Below are positions 1-10,100 of a stretch of DNA of 64,000 bases, in pieces. Made by a program: the position numbers and the translations under genes. The notes under the pieces are model-generated. The model had not been told where the DNA came from. It did not search any database and worked only from the letters and a program-made list of their open reading frames with translations. Each line of letters begins with the position of its first letter. The stretch's first letter is position 1. Source of the DNA: Diacronema lutheri (lineage: Eukaryota > Haptophyta > Pavlovophyceae > Pavlovales > Pavlovaceae); NCBI GenBank assembly GCA_019448385.1, contig JAGTXO010000010.1, positions 558,001 to 622,000 of the forward strand, given 5' to 3'.

Positions 1-540
1 GGCGAGTGGGCGAAGCTGCCGCGCAGCCTCGGCGACGGCGCCTTTCCCGCGGCGGTGCCGCCTGCGGGGGCCATGCCCGGCGCATTCCCGCTCGATCCCG
101 TGCAGCTGACCGAGGCGTCTCGGCCTACCCGGCGGAGCTCGTAGCCACTCGCCTCCTCTCGCTCGGCGAGGGGCTGTGCAGCGGCACGCGGCTGGTCGTG
201 CGCGGCGTGCGCGCCGGCGGCCGGCTGCTCGAGTGCGCGCGACCCGGCGCGGCCGCCGGGCGCGACAGCACAGTGCTCATCGCGCGCATCGACCACCACT
301 CGCCCGACGAGGGCACGTTCGCGTTTGCATGGCTGCACCGCCAGTTCCCGGTGCGGCCGGCGTAACAAGGCGCAGGGTCAAGCGCTCGGGTGCGCGGGCG
401 TGTGGCTCGCCGAGCCGTGCTTCACGCACGGCCAGCTCTACGTGGCCGCTTCGCGCGTCGGGCACGCGTCGCGCATCCGCTTTGCGCTTGGCCCGGACCA
501 TGTGACGCGCACCGTCGTCTTCAAAGAGGTGCTCCGCGCG
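1..540 (+). pseudogene. C-terminal end of a Helitron/PIF1-type helicase, decayed
   Basis: Three stretches read like consecutive parts of the Helitron helicase C-terminus. First comes a WAKLPRSLGDG-like segment near the window start. Then LCSGTRLVVRGV with a following RQFPVR near 170-360. Last is NKAQGQALG...FTHGQLYVAASRV, ending in VVFKEVLR at about 365-540. In intact Helitron helicases these form one continuous frame (GLCNGTRL, FPVRLAFAMTINKSQGQ, HGQLYVALSRV, VVYKEVL). Here they lie in different frames and linking residues are missing, so this copy of the helicase is probably not functional unless unseen introns join the pieces. The Rep part would lie upstream of the window. The helicase identity is clear; Helitron rather than a cellular PIF1 is likely because of the GLCSGTRL and KEVL motifs. 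Confidence 0.75.
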
Positions 541-2339
541 GTCAGCGGTGGCGAGGCGGCGGCGGCGGCGGCGGCATTCGCCGCGGCCGCCGTCGCCGCC
601 GCGCGCGAATGCGCGGCGGCGGCGCGCGGTGGCGGCGGGCGCGGCGGGCGCGGCTCGGACGGCGCGCGCGGCGCCGGCGGCGGGCGGCGCGCTGGCGGCG
701 GGCGCGACGCCGGCGCGCGGTGCTGCCCAGCACCCGCCGGCGCGACGCCCGTCGCGCCGCTCGCGGCCGACGCGCAGCCGGCGGGTGCTCGCCAACACCG
801 CGCGCCGCGCGACTGGCCCGCGTACCTGCGCGCCCTTCTAGGGCGCGCAGGGGCCTCAAGCCGGCGCGCTGCCCGCCGCCGCGTGGGTCGCCGCCGCGCG
901 CGTGCCGTCGGCGCTGCCGCCGTCCGGCGTCGCGCTCGCGCCGCTGCCGCAACCGCAGCCGCCGCCGCCGCCGCCGCCTGCCGGCAAGCTGGGCAAGCGC
1001 GCAGCGGCGGCGACGGCGGTGCGCGGCCCGGCGAGCAAGCGGTAGCGGTGCCGCCGAGCCGGGGGCGGGCTCCGTGGGCGACGCGGCTTGGCCCGCCACT
1101 CGCACCACTCGCGCCGGGCGCGCACAACGCGCCGTGGTCCGCTGCGCGGCCGGGCGAAAATGCGGTCCTGGCTGCGGGGCGGATCCGACACGCCGTGGCC
1201 GTACAGCGCGTTCGGCATGGATTTGTTACTCATGCCATGGCGTCGCGCCACGATGACGCCCGTGGCCCCGGCGGCCAGCCTCGCGCCGCTACGCCGTGTC
1301 GTCGCGGCCGGCGCACACAGCGAACTGTGTGTCCGCGGCACATGCCCGGCTGCTCGCGCGCTGCAAGCTTGCCGAACTGCTCGCGCTGGAATGGCGCGCT
1401 GCGGGCGTGCCCGCGCACCGCGCGTGTGCCATGCGCGTTCCGGGAGCGCCGCGCCGCGCGCCGAAGCGGCGCGCGGCGCACGTGCGGCCTCGGGCCGAAG
1501 AGGGGCCGGCGCGACCGGCCGCGAGGCGGGCGCAGACGCTCGGCGTGCCGGTCGATGCGTCGTCCAAATCCGCGTCGGGCGGGTGCGCGCCTGGGCCGGC
1601 GCTGCGTGCAGTCGGCGGGGCCCGGCCACGCGCTCGGGCGTAACGTTCGCGCCTGTTCGGCCGAGGCGCACTCGCCGTCCCCTCGCGCCGGCAACGTGCG
1701 TGCGGGCCAGCACGCAGGCAGCGTACGATGCCACGGCAGCGGCGAGCGCGTCCCCGCCGGTGTGCCGCTCGGCGCCCCGTCACGCGCAACGTGCGCGCCG
1801 CCCGCTGCATGCGCACGCATACGCGCGCTGGCAGCGTGCGCACAATTGCCCGGGCAAGATCGTCCCGCGCTCGCGCCGCCGACGCATCATTCCATGTGTC
1901 CGTTTCGGCATCTGCCACCATCCACCAGCCCTCGAAAGCCGGCTTGCGCGTGGGCGCCCGTCCGGTGCGAGAAGCGGCTCGCGTCCTCGCGCGGGGCGCC
2001 TCCGCGCCAGGCGCCCGGCGCGCGCTCGTCTTGCCGCGCCACCACGCTGATCTGCGCCCAACCCTCGCTCGCCAATTCCCCCGTCGTCCCTGCTGCGCAG
2101 CCCGCAACAGCGCGCGCATGGCGCGCGCACGGCGCAGCGCCCTTGAGCAAGTTTTACGTCGTCGGTCGGCAGCCTGTGGAAGACGCGTTTGACGGCCCGA
2201 TGTGGCCGGTGAGAGTGCCCGGCGTGCCGCGTGGTGAGCGCCTGCACGGCTTGCCGGGCTCGGCGCGCGCCCAGCCAGCCTCCCTCCACCCCGCCGCAAA
2301 CCGTGCGTGCGCACCCCGCACACCCGGCGCTGCGCGGCG
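541..2339 (+). other. Low-complexity Ala/Gly/Arg-rich stretch, no recognised gene
   Basis: After the helicase end the + frame stays open to about 2409 but encodes almost only Ala, Gly, Arg and Pro. That is what random sequence of this composition gives. It may be linker sequence of the element's protein or noncoding; I see no domain on either strand. Confidence 0.4.
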
Positions 2340-3513
2340 CGGCGCAGGCGCGAAGAACGAGGGCAACGCGTGCTACACGACGTCCTTATGCAATCGCTCT
2401 TCGCCCTGAACGTGCTCCGTGCGATGCTTCGCTCCGCTTCGCGCCGTGCCAACAGCGTCGAGAGGGCGCGTTTTCGGGACTTTGGCACGCTGATCGAGGA
2501 CACCAAGGCGCCGACACGGCTGTGTCTTGTGTCCGTCATCGACGTCATCTCGGGCCGTGGCGCGCGAAGGACGCCGCAGGATGCCGCTGAGTTCTTCCGG
2601 TTGCTACTCGGCCGAGTGCCCGGGCTCGCTGCGGCCTTCGGAGCCGACACACGCGTCGGGCCAGTGCTCGAGCAGATCGCCGTGCCTTCAGAGTCCGGCG
2701 AGGGCATCGCCGTACTCGTCAGCGTCGGCGGCGATGCGGCGCGCGCGCTTGCACACGCTCTGGGGTGCGCCGCTGGGCCGCCGCGGGATCGCCACACGAA
2801 CGCGGGCCACTCGGGCGTGCTCACGCCAGCCAGCATCGCTGTCGAGGCGCCGCGCACGACGCGCGGCAATGGCCCGCAGTGCAAGAACAACCGCGCGCTC
2901 GTGTGCGCGCCGCGGCTGCTACTCGGCGGGCGCGACCACCTCCTCGTCGCCGGCGTGGTGCACGTGGGCGAGGGGCCGATGAGCGGGCACCTTGTCGCCA
3001 TCGTGCTCCGCAACGAGGCTTGGCTTCCGTGCGACGACTACAACGTGCGGCGGCGCGCACGGTCGCTCGGTGCCGCGACCGGCGGTCGAGCGCAGCCGCA
3101 ACCGCCCCGTCCTCCCGCGCGGCACGCGCGCGTGGCCTGAAAGCTCGCGCGCGCGCCTGCCGCACGCACGCGCGTTGCCCGCGCAGATCTACAACGTGCC
3201 TGAGTCCGACGCGCTGGCGTGGGCAAGTGGTGCGAGCATGCTCGTTCACAGCCGGCTCGACGTGGAGCCGTTGGACCCGGCGCCGGGCTCAGCGTCACCG
3301 CCGTCGGCCGCATCGCCTGCGTGGCCGAGCTCGGAGCCCGACGCGCCGACCTTGCCGGCAGCCTGGCCGCGGGTGCGGCAGATGGCAGCGGTGCCAACAG
3401 ATGCGACGATCGGCATCGCGGAGACGGCTGCAGACATCTCTACGGCGGCGATCGGCCCAGCTGCGCGCGAGGCCCGCCAAGTTGTCTCCGTGACGCGCGC
3501 ATTGCCAACAGCG
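2340..3513 (+). pseudogene. Ubiquitin-specific-protease-like (C19) domain of the element
   Basis: The USP signature boxes are present in order. The Cys box reads GNACYTTS (Cys codon at about 2371) and is followed by MQSLFALNVLRAML. A QDAAEFFRLLL box lies near 2572. A His box, GHLVAIV, has its His codon at about 2988 and is followed by a WLPCDDYNV segment matching the family's W-Y-x-FDD end. Family knowledge: such enzymes remove ubiquitin from proteins, with Cys and His as catalytic residues. The Cys box and the rest lie in different frames, so the copy is either interrupted or spliced in a way I cannot see. Downstream the frame continues to an exact GTGAGT splice-donor sequence at 3514, followed by a C homopolymer, suggesting the transcript continues past it. 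USP identity is good; that it is element cargo rather than a captured host gene is inference from position and strand. Confidence 0.6.
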
Positions 3514-3541
3514 GTGAGTGCGTCCTCGTCTCCGGCGGCCG

Positions 3542-3574
<33 letters not shown>

Positions 3575-6500
3575 ACACACACACACCACTCTCCCTACCT
3601 TCTTCCTCCTTTCGCACCTCGCACGCGCACGCCGTCCGCTGCCCGCTGTCCGCGGCCCAAATTGCCTTGCGGAAGCCGAGCAGGCAGAGCCCTGCTTGGA
3701 TGGCTCCAGCGCGCATCTTGTGGATGGCGACGCTGTGGGCGAGCACGGACGCTTAAATGTGACCAGTGGCGCGCTAACTGGACGTCGAGCGTGTGCGCCT
3801 TGTCCGCACGTGTGCACTTACGTGCGTCTGCGGCGATCTGCCCGGCGTAGTAGTCCGCGCGCGCGGGAACCGCGTCGGCAGTAGGAGCAGGATAACGTAC
3901 TTGCGCCTGACGAGGACGGCGAGAAGTGCGGCTTTTCGCTCGGGGCCTACCATGCCGCAGAGGTTGGCGCTGGCGCGCGTGAGGCAGTCGGAGCGCGCTG
4001 GGCCCGGGTTGAAGGCCTCACCCCAGGGGACGGGAGGATTCAAGGCGCCGAGCCGCTGCGGGTGCGGCGGGAGGCCCCGGGCGGGTGTGCTAATGCGGCT
4101 CGATGGCCGCCTGCCGGGGGGGGGGGGGGGGGGGGGGGGTGGGGGGTGGGGGGGGGGGGGGGGGGCGCGTTGGGCCGCCCGCGGAAACGGAGGTGAGCGT
4201 GTGGGAGCGGCGCGCGTCGGCGCGCGCGGCTGGCGTGCAGCACGGATAAGTCTTGTGTGGACTTCGCGGGGCGGATCCCGGTGCAGGGATTGCCGACGTA
4301 GGCCGCGAGCGCGAGCAGGGCGGGGATGAAGACGGATGATGGGGTTGGGGCCAAGGCCGCCGCACCCGCAGCTACCACGGTGGCAGCGACCGCCACGGTC
4401 AGTGCGAGGCTCGCGTGGCCGCTGCGCGGGCAGCTCGCCCGCCAGGTCCAGGAGGGCTGGCCTGCGGCCTCAGTGCCCAGCGTTGGGCATGTCAGCGTCT
4501 GCGTCTGCGGGCCCGCCACTGCGATGGCGCTTTGAGCCTGGCGCACCAAAACGCAATCGGTCCGCCGATCGGGGGGGGGGGGGGGGGGGGGGGGGGGGGC
4601 GAGGCGTGCGGGCTTGGGGTGGGCTCCGGGTGCCGGCGCTGTGCCAGCGGCGGGCTTGGTTGACGCCGTCTCGCCGGGGCCCTTGCGCCTTGCGGCGCGA
4701 GCGTCGCGGAGGGGCGTCGGCTGCGCTGGCTCCGCGTCGGCGGTGGCGTGGGGCAGGCTCTTGTGGAGGGCGGAGCGCTCGCGCACGAGTCGGTTGCCAA
4801 GGCGGGCTGTCTGCGTGCCGTTGGGCTGCGCTTGGGCAGGTAGGACCTGCGGCCTCGGGGGCGGGCGCGTTTTCGTGTTGGGCCAGGCGGCAGCGCGCAC
4901 CGGCCGTGTTCGCGGCCGGCAGGCGGACGTCCGCAGCGGGGCGGAGAATGCGGGCGAAGCGCCTGCATGAACGCGGTTCGCACCTGGCGGCCAGGCGATC
5001 ACGAACCGTTGGGTCGCCCGGCTGTTTGGTGGAGCCGAGGGCAGCAAGGATAGCAAGCTTGGCCGCCTCATCGGTGACGAGCGGCACTGTTGCCCAGCTC
5101 TGTACCTCGAAGCCCTGGATGTGCAGGCGTCGGGGAAGTTCCCGGCAGCGTCGCCTGCGTCCGTCGAGAGGCGGACCGAACTCGCGCCCGTGCCCCCGTT
5201 GGCGACACCGAGCTCTCGCTCGTTCACACCGGCCCGCCGACGCGGGCGCGTGGTGCGCGCGCGTTGGGTGCGTGTCTGCCTCGAGCAGCGTGCCCAGTCG
5301 CAGTGTGGGCGCGTGTCCGTCTGCCTCAAAACGCCACGTGGAGGGGAAGGCGCGGGGCGGGCTCGCCGAGGAGGTGCCGCCGCTCGCTGCCACCCGGCGC
5401 GGGCTCGGGGCAGCCGTCTTCGGGTGCCGCGCTCTTCGCGCCATGCACGAACGTTCCGCCGCGCTCGCAGCGCGCGAGCGCACACACAGAGCGCGCGGCG
5501 ACCCCGGCGGGGGCAGTGCGTCCCGGTGGCACTCGCGGGCGCGCGCCTGGTCTGGGCGCAGCTTGGCGCGTTGCCGCCCGCGCAGCGAGCCGCCCGCGCG
5601 CCTCGCCGCGCGCGCGCTTCGTCGCACGCGTGCGCCCTGCATGCACGCGCACAGCGCGCGGCGGCTCGGCGCAGTGCAAGGCAGAGCGTGCTGCAACGGT
5701 TGCGAGGGCGCGCACGCGCGGCGCGGCGCGCCCCTGTGTGGTCGCCTGCGCGCGGCGCGTGGTCCGGACGCAGCTCGGTGGCGTGATGCCGTTCGTGCAA
5801 CACAGTGCGCGTGAGAGCCGCACGTGCACATCTGCAGTGCAACGCGGCATTGCGCGCGTTGCGTGCGCGGAGCGCGGCTGGATGTGCCTGAGGTCGCGCA
5901 GCATGCCGCGCGCCGCGCGCTGTGCGGCGCAGCGAGTCGGCCATGCCCCTGGTCCTCGTCTCCGGGGGGGGGGGGGGGGGTTTGGTGGTGGTGGCAACCA
6001 GGATCCGCCAGCGCGTGGTGGGCGCCGTCCAACTCCCAACCAGGATGCGCCCCGTTCTTCCCCGACACTCTCCGTCCAAACCCGCCGCCCAGCCTGCCGC
6101 CGCACCCGCCGCCAACGCCGCCGCGCACCCATCCGCCGAGCTCACCGCGCGCGCGCTCGCGCTCACGCTGCGCGACGAGGCTGCGCAGGCCGGCGCGCGG
6201 CCGTGCAGAGCAGCGCAGGCCGGCGCGCGGCCGCGCGCGCGCGCTCACGTTGCGGCCGCGCAGCGAGCTTTCGCCGCGTCGCAGCCCCTCCGAGCAGCCA
6301 CGATGCACGCCCCCGGAGGACGTTGGCCGCGCTCGGAGGCCGCGCTCGGGCGCGCAAAGAGAGGCGGCGCGGGCAAACGAGTAGGCTCGGCGCGCTGGCG
6401 GGTCCTGGTTGTGGGAGAGCGGGGCATTCTCCAGGGCATCATGTAAATTCTCCCAAGTATCATCCGGGCCGCCATCCGGACACTGACGTGCCCACAGTCT

Positions 6501-6611
6501 GCAGATGGAGGACTCCGTGAAGGACGCTTTGCCCGGCGGGCGGGGCGGCTCGGACAGTTTCTCGCTGGCCCTCAGCACCATTCTGTCGCCGGGAGATACC
6601 CACACCCCCAC
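3514..6611. other. Unassigned interior of the element with C/G homopolymers
   Basis: This 3.1 kb stretch begins at a good splice donor. It holds a 28-base C run (3547-3574) followed by CA repeats, and G runs at about 4116-4165, 4571-4599 and 5964-5980. Long frames exist on the minus strand, but their composition is as expected by chance. A minus-strand segment at about 3900-4040 (GMVGPERKAALLAVLVRR) faintly resembles the start of a LINE endonuclease domain, too weak to call. No gene is assigned. It could be a long intron, a nested insertion, or both. Confidence 0.35.
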
Positions 6612-7110
6612 GTGGTCCCATCCACTTGCCTCATCGCCCTGCTGCGTTACGCGGATTTCGGCACGAGCAGGGTTAGGGTGGGCGACACGGGGTGCTCGCA
6701 GCATGCGCTCAAGGTGGCGCTGCGCAACCTGCGCAAAGCATGCGCGGATGCGGACCGGTTTGGGCAGGTGCTCGTGGTCGTGCTACCGTTCTGCCTCCGC
6801 GCGTCCAGCGGCCTCGCGCACTGGACGGCGGCGTACCTGCTCCTCGCGCCGCCCGCGCAGCGCGGCGCGCCGCCCGGCGCCGCGCTCGCCCTGCTCGCCG
6901 ATTCGCGCACCTTGGGCAACGGCGAATCGGCGTACGCCACGGCGGCCGGCGTGCTCATCAAGAAGCTTGCGCAGCGCATCGGCAGAACAGCGCCGCCCAT
7001 CGATGCCTTCAAGGCGCCCCCGCAGAGTGGGGCCGCGTGTTGCTTCGCCGCGGCAACAGTCGCGGCCGAGGTCGCGGCGAGCGCATCGACGCTCTACGGC
7101 CGCCGCGCGA
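6612..7110 (+). other. C48/Ulp1-like protease signature A in the giant protein
   Basis: The segment shows the His-Asp-(Gln)-Cys order of Ulp1/adenain-type cysteine proteases. AHWTAAYLLL has its His codon at 6819; LLADSRT has its Asp codon at 6900; PPQSGAACCF follows, with Cys codons at 7038 and 7041. Family knowledge: such enzymes cleave SUMO/ubiquitin-like conjugates or viral and transposon polyproteins. In a large transposon protein, self-processing is a possible role; that is inference. The similarity is pattern-level only, so a different papain-like fold cannot be excluded. Confidence 0.45.
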
Positions 7111-10100
7111 GTGTCCTTGTCGACATCAAGAAGGCTTTGGACGCGCGCCTCGCGCGCCTCACGACGGCCGCGTACGAGGAGACCCGCGCGCGCACGCTCC
7201 GCGCCGCCATCGGCGCTCTGCTCGGCGACCGCGCCAGGCGCTTCGGCCCGTTCACCCGCGAGGCCGCGCGGCTCGCCGAGGCCGCGCGGCTCGCCGAGGC
7301 GTGCGATGCCAGTGTCGGCGGATCCGCGCCCGACGGGCTGCTGCAGGCCGTCGAGGCGGCGCTGCGCGCGCCCGACGACCGCATCGCACGCACGGCCGCG
7401 CTCGACGCGCTCACGGGCGCTGCAGGCCGCGCGCTGTCGACGGCGGCCAGGCCGCGCGGCGCGGCGGCGCCAAGGCCGCCGTCGCGAGCGCCACCGCCGC
7501 GTGCGCCGCAGCGGCGCGCCGCCTCGGCGTGGGGGCCCCGACCATTCAGCCTCCTCGGCGGGGGCGAGGGCGACGGGGACGATGGCGACGCCACCACCGC
7601 TGACGACGGGGAGGGCGCGGAGGACGGGGACGACGACCTCGCGGGCGCGGCGGCTGCGGCGGTGGCGACGGGCACGGCGGCGACGAGCGCGGTGGCGGCG
7701 GGCGCGGCGCCAACCTCGCCGGCGGCGGCGGACGGCGGTGGCTCGGCGCCGCTCGAACGCCGCTGCGTCTACACTGCGCCTGATGAGGGCGACGCGGACG
7801 CGCGCGTGTACGACGCCAAGGACCCCGAGCAGCTAAAAGCGGGTAGGGCGCGGCTGCGGGCGAACAGCGGGCGCGCGCCCGCCGTGGTCGACACGCTTTT
7901 CGCGCACGCGACGGGCACGATCGTCACGCGGCAGCGCACGGAGGGCGTGACCGGCGCGGGCATGCACCACCTCGCCGCCCCGACGCAGGGCGCGGGGTAC
8001 GGTACCGTCGTGCGGGCCGAGCTGGGCGAGCCCGGCTTCGCGGGGACGACACGGCACATGACGTCGGGCGTGGAGAACCAGCCGCGCGCGGTACGAGCGG
8101 CCGCGCGCGCGTACGCGCACGACGGCTGGGGCGGCGTGTACAATGCGCACGAGGACTTTGCCGCCTTCGAGGGCTTGCCGCGGCTCGCCGCGCCCGAATC
8201 GCTCGCGGCCATCGCCGGCGGGTCGGCGGACGCGGTGTTCTGCTGGCGGTCCGGCCGGTCCGTCAACGGCGAGGTGACGACGGTTCACTTCAATGGCGAC
8301 CGCGCCGCCGCCATCGACCACGCGCGGGCGCTGCGCGTCAGGCCCGATTGGCGCTCGCAGCCCAGGATCTACGAGGCGGCGTGCGGCGCGGAGGGCACGG
8401 TGCTGCTCGTGTGGGTCGTGCCCGACCGTCACAAGAACCCGCGGCTGGACTGGGCGCCGATTCTCGTCGTGATCCACCTGCCCGCCGACCCCGACTGGCT
8501 CGCGCGCGCCACGCCGGCGATCGCGAAGGCGCGGCGCGAGGTCGAGGACGGACGCGCGCGCGCGGAGGCGCGCGGCGTGCCGCAGCACCTCGCCTACACG
8601 CTGAGCCCACGCTTCCGAGGCACCGCGCCGCGCGGCGCCGCGCGCGTGCCGCCGCGCCTCGGCGCGAGCGACGCGCGCGAGGCGCGCGCGCTCGCGGCGC
8701 TCGAGTCGGCGCTCATGTTCGCGCCGGCCTGGCGGCGCGCGGTGCGCGCGGCGAGCCGCGCCCCCGGCAGTGGCGCCGCGGCCGTCGAGCGCGCGCTCGC
8801 GCGCCTGCACAACGCGCCCGAGCCCGATGACGAGAGCGCGCCCGAGTCGGCGCGCGTCGCGCCGCTCGCCGCCGCGCTCGAGCAGTCGGCGGGCTGGCCG
8901 GCGGGCACGGCGCGCATGGCGGCAAGCGTGACCAAGGGCCCCGGCGTCGGAGATGGCGCAGGTGGCGACGAAGCGATCAAGGTGGAGGAAACGGCGAAGA
9001 CGAGCGGCGACGGCTGCACCGGCACGCCTCCTCTGCGCCCGGCCGCGCGCGCGGCCGGCGCGGCGGACGACGGAGGGGCGGCGGTCGTGGCGGGCGTCGA
9101 GGGCGAGCGCGACGCACTCGCCAAGACGGGTGCCGGCGGCTGCGACGACGACGCTCGCGAGCCGCTGTCGGCCGGCAAGCCCGGCGCACTCGCCGCCGCG
9201 GCGACCGTCGGGGGTTTCGGCGAGCTCGTCGGCAGCCTATGCGCGTGGCTGGCGCACGGCGCGGCTGGCGGCGCCATCGCGGCCATCTCCCCCGGGACGG
9301 CCGCGCGCGGAGCATACGGCACGCCGCAGCGCGCCGAGCCGCCGGCCGCCGGCGATCCCGTCGCTCCGCACGCGCGCGTCGCCGCTGCGGCGCCCTTGGC
9401 GGGCAGCGCGGCGGCGCCGTCGTCGGACGCGCGCGACGCGCAGCGCGGCGTCGCGGGATTCGACGCGGCCGCGCACGCGCACGCGCGCGACGGCAGGCGG
9501 GCGGCACGGCGGATGCGCGAGCAAGAGGGGGCGGTGCACAGGGCCTTCCGCATGTCCCTCTGGCGCGACGCGACGTTTGCCGAGTTCGTTGAGAAGCTGC
9601 GCCCCGACGGCGGCGCGCAGCTGCTCGCGCGCGAGCCCACGCGGCGCGCGGCGGCGGTGCTGTGCGAGCTCGCGCGCGGCCGCGACGGCGCGAGCGGCGC
9701 GGCCGGGCTGCTGCACGAGATGAGAGCCGCCGATGCGCGCGCGCGCGAGGCCGCCAAAGCGGCGGCGGAGGCAGCGCGGCCTGCGCACGGGACGCTGCGC
9801 ATCGTGGCAACCGTGGCGCTGGGCGGTGCGGTCTTCGCCGGCGTGTCAGCGCTGGTCGTTGCTTGCGCGGCGCGCACGGCGACCGGTGCGCTCTTTGGGG
9901 CCCGCCGCCCGCGGGCGGCCGCGCGCGGAGCCGACGACGCGCTCGGCGCGCCGCAGCGCGCCGAGCCGCCGCCCGCCGACAAGGGCAAGCGCAGGCGCGC
10001 CAGAGCCAACGACGACCCCGTCGACGCGGCGCGCAAGGCCGTGGGCAAGGCGGAGGGCAACTGCCGCAAGGCAGCCCGCCGGCTGCACCTCGCTGCACTG

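Noticed and set aside
1289-3013. 574-residue minus-strand frame
   Set aside because: It overlaps the USP-like domain on the other strand and has only low-complexity content.
3774-4043. LINE endonuclease start on the minus strand
   Set aside because: Only about 20 residues look similar, with no catalytic motif and no reverse transcriptase nearby.
4470-6704. 744- and 708-residue minus-strand frames in the element interior
   Set aside because: Two overlapping frames of equal length and similar Arg/Pro/Ala content are as expected by chance here; neither shows a domain.
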